From Desulfobacteraceae bacterium (GTDB lineage Bacteria > Desulfobacterota > Desulfobacteria > Desulfobacterales > Desulfosalsimonadaceae), in NCBI GenBank assembly GCA_003599885.1, contig QZKW01000044.1, positions 26,282 to 90,281 on the forward strand: DNA of 64,000 nucleotides, read 5' to 3'. Position numbers and translations under genes: made by a program. How positions within the stretch are numbered: the first letter of the stretch is position 1; the number at the start of each line of letters is the position of its first letter. The notes beneath the pieces are model-generated. The model searched no databases and had not been told where the DNA came from. It worked only from the letters and a program-made list of their open reading frames with translations. Of this stretch, positions 18,516 through 27,008 are shown in pieces.

Positions 18516-19361
18516 TTATTTTCCTTTAAATACAGGAGGCCGTTTTTCTTTTCTCGCCGCCAGCGCTTCAAAAAAATCAGCGGTTGAAAAAGCATTATTT
18601 AAATATTCATTTTCACGATCCAGGGTTTCAGTGATGGCCGCTATCAGGGGCTGATTGAGTGCGCGTTTGGTGAGTTTCACCGACAGGCCTGCACCGGCCG
18701 GGGGGATCAGTTGCAGGGCAATCTTCCGGGCATGGGGCAACAGGTCATCATGGGGCAGCACCTTGTTGATGATCCCCAGATCAAACAAACGCTGTGCGGA
18801 CAGGGTTTCACCCAAAAACAGAATCTCCTTTGCCCGGTGAAATCCCAACAGCCGGGGCAAAAGGTAACTTGATGCCAGTTCAGGCGCCACCCCCATTTTG
18901 ACAAAAGGGAGTCTGGCCCAGGCATGTTCGGACATGTAGATCAGATCGGCGCAGGCAAGCGGCAGGGTAAACCCGCCTCCGATGGCAAGGCCGTTGATGG
19001 CCGCAATCACCGGCTTGTCAAACTGCCACATTTTCAGGCACAATTTCTTCTGAGCAATATCGGTAAAATCAATATGTTTCTTTTTTTCTGCGTCCAGTTT
19101 TTCCAGATAGGACATATTGAAGTATCCGCCGCTGGAAAAGGCTTCTTTTGCGGGATCTTCAGTGTCGCCGGATTTGGCTCCGGTGAGGATCATGGCAAGG
19201 GCGGTATCATCTTTTTCCATCATTTCCACGGCCCGGTAGAGTTCCAGCAGCATGCCAAAGGTCATGGCGTTCTTAATCCCGGGATTGGAAAGCGCCACTG
19301 TGACAATCCCGGTTTCTTCATCCTTTATATAAACGATCTCTTCAAATGCCGTTACGTCCAT
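18516..19361 (-). CDS. Enoyl-CoA hydratase/isomerase family protein
   Basis: Crotonase-fold protein (281 aa). The first oxyanion-hole segment is altered: EAFSSGGYFNMSYLEKL near residue 71 with a longer insert before it (GAKSGDTEDPAKE). The second loop NGLAIGGGFTLPLACADLIY near residue 120 is typical, and FVKMGVAPELASSYLLPRLLG near 150 has Glu at the position used for hydration. It probably hydrates or isomerises an intermediate of the pathway; AtuE-like isohexenylglutaconyl-CoA hydratase is a reasonable guess. It lies between the second hydratase and AtuA. Confidence 0.83.
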   Translation of the reverse strand: MDVTAFEEIVYIKDEETGIVTVALSNPGIKNAMTFGMLLELYRAVEMMEKDDTALAMILTGAKSGDTEDPAKEAFSSGGYFNMSYLEKLDAEKKKHIDFTDIAQKKLCLKMWQFDKPVIAAINGLAIGGGFTLPLACADLIYMSEHAWARLPFVKMGVAPELASSYLLPRLLGFHRAKEILFLGETLSAQRLFDLGIINKVLPHDDLLPHARKIALQLIPPAGAGLSVKLTKRALNQPLIAAITETLDRENEYLNNAFSTADFFEALAARKEKRPPVFKGK

Positions 19362-19415
19362 TTGCCGTCCTCCATGGCCGGTTTGGGGATGATGCTGCGA
19401 AGCCTGTCCGGTATT

Positions 19416-20195
19416 TTATCTGCCCTTGAACATGGGGGGCCGTTTCTCAATAAATGCCGTGATTCCCTCCACGGCATCTTCGGTTGCAGCGACTTCTGAA
19501 AGTTTTTCGCAAAGAAAATCCAAGCCGTCTTCAAAGCCCATGTCCTGAATGGCATAAAACGCTTGTTTTCCGATTTTCATACCAATGGGACTTTTGGCAG
19601 CCAGATTGTCAAGAATGGTATCCACGGTTTCGTCAAGTTTTTCAGGCGATACCGCCCGGGTGATCAGCCCCATTTCCCGGGCCTGATCCGCCGACAGTTT
19701 TTCGCCCAACAGCACCATTTCCATGGCTTTTTTCTTCAACACATTTCTGAAAATCAGCGCACCGATCATCATGGGGAAAAGCCCCACATTGACTTCCGGG
19801 GTGCCGAATTTGGCGTCATTTCGCGCAATCACGATATCACAGGCCAGCATAAAGCCGGTTCCGCCAGCCAGACAGTATCCGTTCACCCTTGCCACGGTTG
19901 GTTTCGGATACCCCGCCAGCCTTTTTAGGAGGTTGGCATAGTTTTGAAATGCCTGATTTTTGCTGCCGCCTTCCGCGATTATGGCGCTGCCAAGGTCCGC
20001 ACCGGAACAAAACGCTTTTTCGCCGGCACCGGTGATGCAAACAACCCGCACCGCATCGTCTTTTTCCGCCTGGTCAAGATATTCCCGAAACAGTCCGACC
20101 GCCTGCGCGCTGATGGAATTGCGGAATTTCTCCCGGTTAATGGTTATGTGCGCGACCCGGTCTCTGACTGCATAAAGCAAATCTTTTTCCGTCAT
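19416..20195 (-). CDS. Enoyl-CoA hydratase/isomerase family protein
   Basis: Second crotonase-family protein of the operon (259 aa). FCSGADLGSAII near residue 65 and NGYCLAGGTGFMLACDIVIA near residue 103 form the oxyanion hole, and FGTPEVNVGLFPMMIG near 130 matches the region of the first catalytic Glu (PEVNVGL). The C-terminus AFIEKRPPMFKGR is usual. The ATG at 20195 has AGGAG 8 nt upstream, preferred over an upstream ATG at 20213 that overlaps that site. Two hydratases in one operon suggest two successive hydrations, one before and one after carboxylation. Confidence 0.84.
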   Translation of the reverse strand: MTEKDLLYAVRDRVAHITINREKFRNSISAQAVGLFREYLDQAEKDDAVRVVCITGAGEKAFCSGADLGSAIIAEGGSKNQAFQNYANLLKRLAGYPKPTVARVNGYCLAGGTGFMLACDIVIARNDAKFGTPEVNVGLFPMMIGALIFRNVLKKKAMEMVLLGEKLSADQAREMGLITRAVSPEKLDETVDTILDNLAAKSPIGMKIGKQAFYAIQDMGFEDGLDFLCEKLSEVAATEDAVEGITAFIEKRPPMFKGR

Positions 20196-20226
20196 GGCTT
20201 TTCTCCTGTTCATGCCTCAAAATATT

Positions 20227-20760
20227 TCACAAAACCGATGAAACCGCCTCTTTGATTTCAGTTTTTTCAATATCCACCAGAATGTCGCCGGGCATCACCT
20301 TGTCGCCTTCGGCCACATTGACTTTCTTAACCGTCCCGTCAAAGGGCGCGTTCAGGGTGGTTTCCATTTTCATGGCGGAAACAATGACCACTGTCTGGCC
20401 TTTTTTTACGCTATCGCCTTCGACAACCGAAACGGCAATGACAACAGCCGGCATGGGTGGCGTGACTTCCGATGGACTCGATCCCGGTCCTTTTTTCCTT
20501 GTTTTTGTCTGTTCAACCCGTTCCGCGTCCTGCACAAAATAGGATTTTCCCCGGATCATGATGATTTTTCCATCATTCTGGTCACCCACATAGGCATTGA
20601 TTCTCTGACCGTTTATAACCAGATGCAGTTGGTGGTCATTGACCGCGGAAAAACTGACGTCAAACTTTTTTTCCCCGATAACCGCCTTGATTTTTTCCTC
20701 GCCGTCATTTTCCAGTTCCACGGGAAAGGTTTCTTCATTTATTTTAAGCCGGTATTCCAT
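20227..20760 (-). CDS. Biotin carboxyl carrier protein of acyl-CoA carboxylase
   Basis: A 177-aa carrier. The C-terminal biotinyl domain (about residues 100-170) has the biotin-acceptor lysine in SAMKMETTLNAPFDG. Residues 1-85 form a beta-rich region with EVDV-like strands (VELENDGEEKIKAVIG, VNDHQLHLVING), resembling the BT domain that joins carboxylase and carrier in fused alpha subunits. A Thr/Pro-rich linker (about 88-103) separates the two. In geranyl-CoA and methylcrotonyl-CoA carboxylases this domain is fused to biotin carboxylase; here it is a separate gene 18 bp downstream of it. Confidence 0.88.
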   Translation of the reverse strand: MEYRLKINEETFPVELENDGEEKIKAVIGEKKFDVSFSAVNDHQLHLVINGQRINAYVGDQNDGKIIMIRGKSYFVQDAERVEQTKTRKKGPGSSPSEVTPPMPAVVIAVSVVEGDSVKKGQTVVIVSAMKMETTLNAPFDGTVKKVNVAEGDKVMPGDILVDIEKTEIKEAVSSVL

Positions 20761-20778
20761 AAAAGTTGCTCCGTTTAT

Positions 20779-22272
20779 TTAAAGGCCATGCCGCCAGTGC
20801 CCCAACGTCTGCCAGGGCGTCGGGATCTCGTCATGGAGTGAAACCGTTTTCCTCATTTTTCGGGTGCCGCACATTTCATCCACAATAAAAGCGATTCGGG
20901 CGATATCGGCATCGGTCATGTACGGTTTCCAGTTTGAAAAATGGGTATCAATAAAATCCGTAAAAACTTCTCCCCGGACAAAAGGCTCTGATTGCAGGAC
21001 GTTCATCAGAAATTCAATGGGCGTTTTGATCCCCAGCACAATATAACTCTTCAATGCCTTGACCATTTTATGAATGGCCTGTTCCCGTGTTTCAGCATGA
21101 ACGATCAGTTTTGAAAGGATCGGGTCATAATCCACAGGCACGTCAAAACCGGAATATACCCCGCAATCATTGCGGATCCCCGGGCCTGAGGGCTCCTTCA
21201 GAAATATGATTTTACCCGGTGACGGGAAAAATCCGTTTTCGGGATCTTCGGCGTAAATCCGGCATTCAATGGCATGGCCGCGGCCTTTAATGTCTTCCTG
21301 CGTAAGCGCCAGTTTTTTACCAGACGCGATTTCAAGCTGAAGACGGACCAGATCAAGTCCGGTAACCATTTCCGTTACCGGATGCTCCACCTGGAGACGG
21401 GTGTTGACCTCCAGAAAATAAAATTTGAGGTTTTCATCCACCAGAAACTCAACGGTTCCTGCATTGACATATCCGGATGCCTTGGCCGCCGTCACCGCGG
21501 CCTGGCCCATTGCCTCCCGGAGCGCCGGAGTCAGGACTGAAGACGGGGTTTCTTCAATGATTTTCTGGTGCCTTCGCTGCACCGAGCATTCCCTTTCCAG
21601 CAGATGGATGGTGTTTCCGAACTGGTCCGCAAGCACCTGAAACTCAATATGACGGGCTTTTGTAAAAAATTTTTCCAGGTAAATCTCGCCATTGCCGAAG
21701 GCGCTCTTTGCCTCACGGGAGGCCGCTGCGCAGGCATCGGCCATTTCGTCAGACGATTGAACTATCCGGATGCCTTTGCCGCCGCCACCGGCCGTGGCTT
21801 TTATGAGAACGGGATATCCGAGTTTTTCGGCTTCTGCGGTCATGACACCGGCGTCCGCTTCCGTGCTGATCAGCCCCGGCGTCACCGGCACTCCGCTGTT
21901 TACCATGATTTTCCGGGAGGTTATTTTATCTCCTAAATCTTTAATCACTTTTGCCGGCGGACCGATAAAAATAACGCCCTGCTGATCGCATTTTTCCACA
22001 AATGCGCTGTTTTCAGACAAAAAACCGTAACCCGGATGAATGGCTTCAGCACCCGTTATTTTGGCGGCATTGATAATTTTATCCATATCCAGATAACTCT
22101 GCGACGGTTCGGAAGGCCCCAGATAGACGGCTTCGTCAGCGGAAAGCACATGCAGCGCTTTTTTATCCGCATCCGAATACACCGCCACGGTTTTAACCCC
22201 CATATCCCGGCAGGTATTGATCACCCGAAGCGCGATTTCACCGCGGTTTGCAATGAGTATTTTTTTAAACAT
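20779..22272 (-). CDS. Biotin carboxylase subunit of acyl-CoA carboxylase
   Basis: ATP-dependent biotin carboxylase (497 aa), carboxylating the carrier's biotin with bicarbonate. It starts FKKILIANRGEIALR. The ATP-grasp glycine loop KATAGGGGKGIR is near residue 160, HIEFQVLADQFGN near 210, and the active site EVNTRLQVEHPVTEM near 288, all intact. The C-terminus (about 450-497) is longer than in AccC and ends before any biotinyl domain. The ATG at 22272 fits the conserved N-terminus; the upstream in-frame extension would overlap the carboxyltransferase gene and lacks family similarity. Context points to an acyl-CoA carboxylase, not acetyl-CoA carboxylase of fatty acid synthesis. Confidence 0.9.
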   Translation of the reverse strand: MFKKILIANRGEIALRVINTCRDMGVKTVAVYSDADKKALHVLSADEAVYLGPSEPSQSYLDMDKIINAAKITGAEAIHPGYGFLSENSAFVEKCDQQGVIFIGPPAKVIKDLGDKITSRKIMVNSGVPVTPGLISTEADAGVMTAEAEKLGYPVLIKATAGGGGKGIRIVQSSDEMADACAAASREAKSAFGNGEIYLEKFFTKARHIEFQVLADQFGNTIHLLERECSVQRRHQKIIEETPSSVLTPALREAMGQAAVTAAKASGYVNAGTVEFLVDENLKFYFLEVNTRLQVEHPVTEMVTGLDLVRLQLEIASGKKLALTQEDIKGRGHAIECRIYAEDPENGFFPSPGKIIFLKEPSGPGIRNDCGVYSGFDVPVDYDPILSKLIVHAETREQAIHKMVKALKSYIVLGIKTPIEFLMNVLQSEPFVRGEVFTDFIDTHFSNWKPYMTDADIARIAFIVDEMCGTRKMRKTVSLHDEIPTPWQTLGHWRHGL

Positions 22273-22282
22273 GATGGCCCCC

Positions 22283-23899
22283 CTACATTCTGAAAACGCC
22301 GAATCCATATACATCATCCCTGATCGGTCCGTTGAGCGATGCGGATATGGCAAGCCCCAGAATATCCCTTGTCTTTGCCGGATCGATAATGCCGTCATCC
22401 CACAATTGGGACGTAGCGTAATAAGCGTTTCCTTCCTTGTGGGCATTTTCCATCACCGGCCCTTTAATAAACTGGATTTCTTCTTCAGTCATGGGAGGCT
22501 GCCCCAAGCGTGCTCTCTGATCATTGGTGATGGTCACCAGCACACTGGCCGCCTGTTCTCCACCCATGACGCCGATCTGAGCGTTCGGCCACATCCACAT
22601 GAATCTCGGAGAATAGGCCCGGCCGCACATGGCGTAGTTACCCGCGCCGAAAGACGCACCCACCACAACCGTAAATTTCGGGACTGACGCTGTCGACACA
22701 GCGTTGACCATTTTATGCCCATCTTTGGTAATGCCGCCCCGTTCATACTGACTGCCCACGATAAATCCATTGATATTCTGAAGGAATAAAAGCGGAATTT
22801 TTCGTTTGTCACAGAGCTGAATAAACTGAGTGGCTTTTTTGGCACTGTCTGAAAACAGAATTCCATTATTACCCAGAATGCCCACCGGATATCCGTGAAT
22901 ATGTGCCCACCCGGTCACTATGGTCGAGCCAAACATTTCCTTGAATTCCAGAAATTTGCTGCCGTCCACGATGCGGGCGATCACTTCCCGGCAATCATAG
23001 GGTTTGGACAGGTCCGGACTGACGATGCCATACAATTCCTTGGGATCATATAAGGGCGGTTCGGGTTCAACCATATTGAGTTTTGATTTTTCGTTTGCCG
23101 GGAGGTTCTTCACAATACTCCGAATAATCTGAATGGCGTGGGGGTCATCTTCCGCATAATAATCGGAAACACCGGAGTCAGTGCAATGGAGTTCCGGTCC
23201 GCCCAGTTCATTAGCGGAAACCTCCTCTCCGGTTGCAGCTTTGACCAGGGGCGGGCCGCCCAGAAAAATAGCGCCATGCCCTTTGACTTGAACAATGTCA
23301 TCACACATAGCAGCCCCATACGCACCACCGGCTGTGCAAAGCCCCATCACCCCGACGATCTGAGGAATTCCCATTTTAGACATCCTGGCCTGATTGTAAA
23401 AGACCCGCCCTCCGTCATCTAAATCCGGAAAAATTTCGGACTGCATGGGTAGATATGCACCTGCCGAATCGAGCAGGGATACCAATGGAAGACGATTTTC
23501 CATTGCAATGGCCTGACACCGGAGGGATTTTTTGACCCCCATGGGATAAATGGACCCCCCTTTTATAGTGGCGTCATTGAGACTGATCATGCATTCCCGG
23601 CCTTCAATCACACCGATACCGACAATGACCCCGGCCTTATGAATTTTGCCGTCATACATCCCTTTCGCGGCTAAAGGAGCGATTTCCAGAAACGGGGTAT
23701 TTTTATCGAGCAGCAATTCCAGTTTCTTTTTTGCCGGAATTTTTCCGGATTCCTTCTCCCGGTCCAGCGCCTTTTTCGAGCGCTGATTCATGGCGATATC
23801 AAGCTCTCTGTTCAAATCTTCGACAAGGGCTGTCATTTCCTGAACATTTTTCTTATAGCCTTCAGAGTTCACGTCAATTTTGCTTTCAATGACTTCCAT
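22283..23899 (-). CDS. Acyl-CoA carboxylase carboxyltransferase (beta) subunit
   Basis: Carboxyltransferase subunit (538 aa), like methylcrotonyl-CoA and geranyl-CoA carboxylase beta (AtuC). Two crotonase-like halves are seen. The N half has REKESGKIPAKKKLELLLD, then DSAGAYLPMQSE near residue 145 and GLCTAGGAYGAAMCD near 186. The C half has GILGNNGILFSDSAKK near 345, FLQNINGFIVGSQYE near 375 and GASFGAGNYAMCGRAYSPRF near 415. GAGGAAAAG lies before the ATG. It is the first enzyme gene after the TetR gene. The pathway substrate (3-methylcrotonyl-, geranyl- or another branched enoyl-CoA) cannot be fixed from sequence. Confidence 0.9.
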   Translation of the reverse strand: MEVIESKIDVNSEGYKKNVQEMTALVEDLNRELDIAMNQRSKKALDREKESGKIPAKKKLELLLDKNTPFLEIAPLAAKGMYDGKIHKAGVIVGIGVIEGRECMISLNDATIKGGSIYPMGVKKSLRCQAIAMENRLPLVSLLDSAGAYLPMQSEIFPDLDDGGRVFYNQARMSKMGIPQIVGVMGLCTAGGAYGAAMCDDIVQVKGHGAIFLGGPPLVKAATGEEVSANELGGPELHCTDSGVSDYYAEDDPHAIQIIRSIVKNLPANEKSKLNMVEPEPPLYDPKELYGIVSPDLSKPYDCREVIARIVDGSKFLEFKEMFGSTIVTGWAHIHGYPVGILGNNGILFSDSAKKATQFIQLCDKRKIPLLFLQNINGFIVGSQYERGGITKDGHKMVNAVSTASVPKFTVVVGASFGAGNYAMCGRAYSPRFMWMWPNAQIGVMGGEQAASVLVTITNDQRARLGQPPMTEEEIQFIKGPVMENAHKEGNAYYATSQLWDDGIIDPAKTRDILGLAISASLNGPIRDDVYGFGVFRM

Positions 23900-23962
23900 G
23901 ATTCTTTTCCTCAGTATCGATCAATATTTTTTGCCATAATGCCTGAGTGTCGATTCAGGTTT

Positions 23963-24628
23963 TTAGGTCGACATTTTTTGGCACAGTAACGGGCAGCCGG
24001 GCGCCTCCGGCTTTTTTTGTATCAATTTCAGACAGACTTCAAACATCGGTTCAAATGCATCCATCAGGTTTTCCGGTTTTCCCCTGAGCAGCCAATTAAT
24101 GACGATGTGTTCTAGTGATCCGATCAGGGTGGCCCTTAAATAATAAGGGTCGATATCGGCATTGATCTCCCCGGACTCAACGCCTTCGCTGATGCAGCGG
24201 TCGACAATTTTCAGGTAATCGCGGATTTCTTTATGTGCATCCGTATCGATGAATTTCCGGTTATTCTTGAGAATCAGCAGCAAGACGGCAGTAAAATCAG
24301 GATTTTCACTATAATACAGCAACTGCATATATAAGGTGGCGTGCAGCTTGTTCACCGCTCCCCGGACCAGCTTTAAATGAAAATTCAAATCTTCATGCAG
24401 CTTTTGCATGTGATCTCTGGGAATGGAAAACAAGAGATTTTCCTTGGTGCTGAAATACTCATACACAAAGGCATCTGATGCCCCGGCCGCCTTGGCGATT
24501 TCTGAAATAGTCGTTTCCTGAAACCCTTTTTCAGCAAAAACCTTTGCCGCAACAGCCAGTATCTGTTTTTTCCGGGCTTCCATTTTCTTTTTAACAACCA
24601 TTTCTTTCCTTCCGGATTGATTTTCCAT
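23963..24628 (-). CDS. TetR/AcrR regulator of the acyl-CoA operon
   Basis: TetR-type regulator (221 aa). The HTH (about residues 18-65) reads ILAVAAKVFAEKGFQETT, ISEIAKAAGASDAFVYEYFS. The C-terminal domain resembles FadR/PsrA-type acyl-CoA sensors in general layout. An internal ATG at 24601 has a better ribosome site (GGAAGGAAAG), so the protein may start there and be 9 residues shorter. It is transcribed in the same direction as the carboxylase operon, 63 bp upstream of it, and probably senses a pathway acyl-CoA. Confidence 0.86.
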   Translation of the reverse strand: MENQSGRKEMVVKKKMEARKKQILAVAAKVFAEKGFQETTISEIAKAAGASDAFVYEYFSTKENLLFSIPRDHMQKLHEDLNFHLKLVRGAVNKLHATLYMQLLYYSENPDFTAVLLLILKNNRKFIDTDAHKEIRDYLKIVDRCISEGVESGEINADIDPYYLRATLIGSLEHIVINWLLRGKPENLMDAFEPMFEVCLKLIQKKPEAPGCPLLCQKMST

Positions 24629-24707
24629 AGTGATTCAAAGCCTGATATAAAAGTAACGGAGAAACTTATTTTAAATTTTATCTTCTCAATCTTTTTATTA
24701 TGGTAAA

Positions 24708-24736
24708 AAAATATAGTTTCGCTTTTATTTTGTCAA
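24708..24736 (-). promoter_or_regulatory. Promoter of the TetR/carboxylase operon
   Basis: On the minus strand TTGACA (24731-24736) and TATTTT (24708-24713) are separated by 17 bp, about 80 bp upstream of the regulator start. Flanking AAAGC-containing half sites (around 24717-24725 and 24745-24753) could be part of an operator, but they do not form a clean palindrome. Confidence 0.5.
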
Positions 24737-25057
24737 TAAAATATTAGCTTTACTTTTAAAATTTGAATAAAATTACGTCAACACAATCCATGCGCATAGA
24801 AATATTGATCATACCCACGGTCATTCAACCAGAATTCCAGAATAAAAAAACCGCCAATCCACACGAATCAAAAAAATGAGGAACAGCGCATATCCGGAAA
24901 ATTCAATCGGCCTGGGAAGGCATCGCCAAATTGGTCTTTGTCCCGAATGATTTGATCTGGAAGTGCAATAACTGTTCACACACAAGCACCTGCAACGAAG
25001 AGTTATGGAAACCGCAAAACTTGAACGTTAAACTTTTAAAAAAGGAGTCAAAAAGCA
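24737..25057. other. Intergenic, no supported gene
   Basis: AT-rich spacer between the divergent TetR gene and a small plus-strand gene. A 67-codon plus frame from 24931 runs into the next gene and has no clear ribosome site. Its Cys-x2-Cys/His content (CNNCSHTSTC) hints at a decayed zinc-finger fragment, but I cannot support it as a gene. Confidence 0.4.
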
Positions 25058-25339
25058 ATGAAATACAGATTAACTTTCACAGGCGGTGTTATAGTGGGCT
25101 TACTTACAGCCATTCGGATAATTGCTTTAGATAAAGATGTCCTTGAAGCGGGGAAAGAATCACTCGGAAAGGATGAGGAGGAAATTACTCAAAAGGAAAT
25201 CCAAACTGATGAGGGCGACGATCACGATGAAGATGACATGAACCCTAAAGATCAAAACTCTGTAGAAAGTTCTCAGAAAAAAACTGATTCTGAAAAAGAG
25301 CTACCAGCAATCTGGCTGGTGGCCCAGCACTTTATTTAA
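25058..25339 (+). CDS. Small acidic exported or membrane-anchored protein
   Basis: A 93-aa protein that I do not recognise. It begins with a short hydrophobic segment (residues 4-23, LTFTGGVIVGLLTAIRIIAL) that could be a signal anchor. Then comes a highly charged, Asp/Glu-rich region (DEGDDHDEDDM) of low complexity, and a hydrophobic C-terminus. AAAAAGGAG lies 11 nt before the ATG. It is just outside element 1, on the left. It could be a real small protein or a decayed gene. Confidence 0.4.
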   Translation: MKYRLTFTGGVIVGLLTAIRIIALDKDVLEAGKESLGKDEEEITQKEIQTDEGDDHDEDDMNPKDQNSVESSQKKTDSEKELPAIWLVAQHFI

Positions 25340-25464
25340 AAAAGAATATTTTTTGATTTGAATGGACATCCAGACATAACTAGTATTGTCCAAAACAGAT
25401 AATTACAGGAGGTCAAGCGTATGCTCCCGAGATAAGCCTGGAGCGAAAAGTCCCACACCAAATA

Positions 25465-25496
25465 AAAAAGGGTTTCCGCTAAAAGCGATAACCCCT
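25465..25496 (-). terminator. Original terminator of tRNA-Arg, now displaced
   Basis: On the minus strand, just downstream of the displaced tRNA 3' fragment, a hairpin AAGGGGTTATCGC...GCGGAAACCCTT is followed by T residues. It matches in position the terminator now next to the intact tRNA at 34985-35019, so it was probably the tRNA-Arg terminator before integration. Confidence 0.6.
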
Positions 25497-25505
25497 TGAT
25501 ATTAA

Positions 25506-25552
25506 TGGCACGCCCGGAGGGATTCGAACCCCCGGCCTACGGATTCGAAGTC
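25506..25552. other. Att site (left) of element 1: tRNA-Arg 3' fragment
   Basis: A 47-bp copy of the 3' end of the tRNA-Arg gene (CCA end, T arm, variable loop, and the anticodon arm up to GAAGTC), identical to 35028-35074 except at one position. It is not a functional tRNA because the 5' half is missing. Together with the intact gene it marks the two ends of a 9.5-kb insert whose integrase starts 160 bp inside. Confidence 0.92.
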
Positions 25553-25671
25553 TCTTTTTTTGCCTGTCATGTTGTTTCATGTAATCTCATTTTTATCTTG
25601 ATTTTATTACGAATTATCCTTATTATTCTTCATCTATAATCATCAAAGTTCATGCCATTTCATGAAAAAAA

Positions 25672-25689
25672 GTGGGATAGATGTGGGAT
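25672..25689. promoter_or_regulatory. Candidate integrase arm sites, left end of element 1
   Basis: Two GTGGGAT copies (25672-25678 and 25683-25689), start-to-start 11 bp apart, follow a run of A and precede ATAAAAT. The same layout, with the same spacing and orientation, occurs at the other end at 34952-34969. I infer arm-type binding sites for the tyrosine integrase. Confidence 0.55.
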
Positions 25690-25711
25690 AAAATGCAAAG
25701 GGGGTAAATAA

Positions 25712-26902
25712 TTGAAGCGAATAAAATCAAAATTCCCTGGTGTCCGATATCGTGAACATGAAACCCGAAAACACGGAATTAAACCCGATAGATATTTTTC
25801 CATCCGCTTTACCGTGGATGGCGGGAAGAAAGAAGAGGGTTTAGGGTGGGCATCAGACGGTTGGACCGAAAAAAAAGCCAGTGAAAAACTTTCAGAGTTG
25901 AAAACAAATATTAGAATCGGGCAAGGTGCGCGTTCTCTTTCTGAACAACGTCAAATGTCTGAAGCCGTCCGGAAAGAAACTGAACGATCACAGTTGACAG
26001 TTTCTTGTGCCTGGGAAGGTTATTCGAAAATAGCTGCCAGTAAAAAATCATATGACCGTGAAGAAATGTTTTTCAGATTATGGATTCAACCAGGTATCGG
26101 TGCCAGAACTTTACCCGGCGTTGCTGCAATCCATCTTGAAAAAATAAAAAAAGTCATGGCGGATAATGGCATGGCTCCCCGAAGCATTCAATACTCTTTG
26201 GCAATTATCCGGCAATTATTCAACTATGCAAAAAAACACGATCTCTTTCAAGGAGACAATCCTGTTAGTAAAGTATCGATGCCGAAATTCGACAACCGCC
26301 GAATGAGATTCTTGACTCATAACGAAGCGGATCTGCTGCTGGAAGAATTACTCAAACGGAGCAAGCAAACTCATGACATGGCTCTTTTGTCACTATACAC
26401 AGGCATGAGGGCTGGTGAAATCTTTTCGTTGACCTGGGGCGATGTGGACGTTCTGACTGGCATTTTGACGTTGAGGAATACCAAAAATTCAAAAACTCGG
26501 TTTGCCTTCATGACAGATAAAATCAAAGCCATGTTTTTAAGTAGATCGTGTGGAAATGTAAATGACCTTGTTTTCCCTGATCGTAATGGTGGAAAAATTG
26601 TTCAGATATCAGAAGCGTTTACTCGAGGCGTTAATCAGCTTAAATTTAACGAAGGCGTAACAGATAGACGGTTTAAGGTGACGTTTCACACATGCAGGCA
26701 TACATACGCTTCATGGATGGTTGAGAGCGGCGCGGATCTCTATGCAGTTAAAGAATTGCTTGGCCATAGCGATTTTAAAATGACGTCGCGCTACGCGCAC
26801 TTGGGGCAAAATACTTTACAGGCAGCAGTTCGGCAAATGGAAGCAATGAAGACAACTATCGGCACGGACATTGTGCAAATTAAGGAAGGTCAAAAACAAT
26901 AA
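25712..26902 (+). CDS. Tyrosine recombinase, integrase of element 1
   Basis: Site-specific integrase (396 aa) of the phage/P4 type. There is an N-terminal arm-binding region, a core-binding SAM-like domain (about 110-200) and a catalytic domain with the first Arg in TGMRAGEIF (near 233), HTCRHTYASW (near 330) and LLGHSDFKMTSRYAHL with the nucleophilic Tyr (near 365). All catalytic residues are present. TTG start behind AGGGGGT. Located just inside the left att copy and reading inward, it should catalyse integration into the 3' end of tRNA-Arg. Confidence 0.93.
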   Translation: MKRIKSKFPGVRYREHETRKHGIKPDRYFSIRFTVDGGKKEEGLGWASDGWTEKKASEKLSELKTNIRIGQGARSLSEQRQMSEAVRKETERSQLTVSCAWEGYSKIAASKKSYDREEMFFRLWIQPGIGARTLPGVAAIHLEKIKKVMADNGMAPRSIQYSLAIIRQLFNYAKKHDLFQGDNPVSKVSMPKFDNRRMRFLTHNEADLLLEELLKRSKQTHDMALLSLYTGMRAGEIFSLTWGDVDVLTGILTLRNTKNSKTRFAFMTDKIKAMFLSRSCGNVNDLVFPDRNGGKIVQISEAFTRGVNQLKFNEGVTDRRFKVTFHTCRHTYASWMVESGADLYAVKELLGHSDFKMTSRYAHLGQNTLQAAVRQMEAMKTTIGTDIVQIKEGQKQ

Positions 26903-26911
26903 TCCACTTAT

Positions 26912-26976
26912 TCCCGGCATAGGTGGCGGCTGATCCCCGTCACTGAAAACCGCCTTCCCTGGGCGGCTGGCCGGGA
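26912..26976 (+). ncRNA. Possible structured RNA between integrase and next gene
   Basis: The 106-bp gap after the integrase is GC-rich against its AT-rich surroundings. CCCGGC near 26913 can pair with GCCGGG near 26969, enclosing GGCGG / CCGCC pairing. It could be a leader, terminator or small RNA. It has no long T tract, and I do not recognise a known class. Confidence 0.3.
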
Positions 26977-27008
26977 TACACCAGGGACCGAAAAAGGGAA
27001 CGGATGAT

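Noticed and set aside
17370..18587. 405-codon plus-strand frame opposite the AtuA gene
   Set aside because: Antisense shadow of a strongly supported family member; its sequence has no recognisable domain.
24931..25134. 67-codon frame before the small acidic protein gene
   Set aside because: No ribosome site and overlaps the better-supported start at 25058.
25506..25552. Possible second tRNA-Arg gene
   Set aside because: Only the 3' 47 nt are present; it is the displaced att copy.
26912..26976. Hammerhead ribozyme in the element 1 spacer
   Set aside because: A CTGA and a GAAAAC are present, but the CTGANGA core is not.
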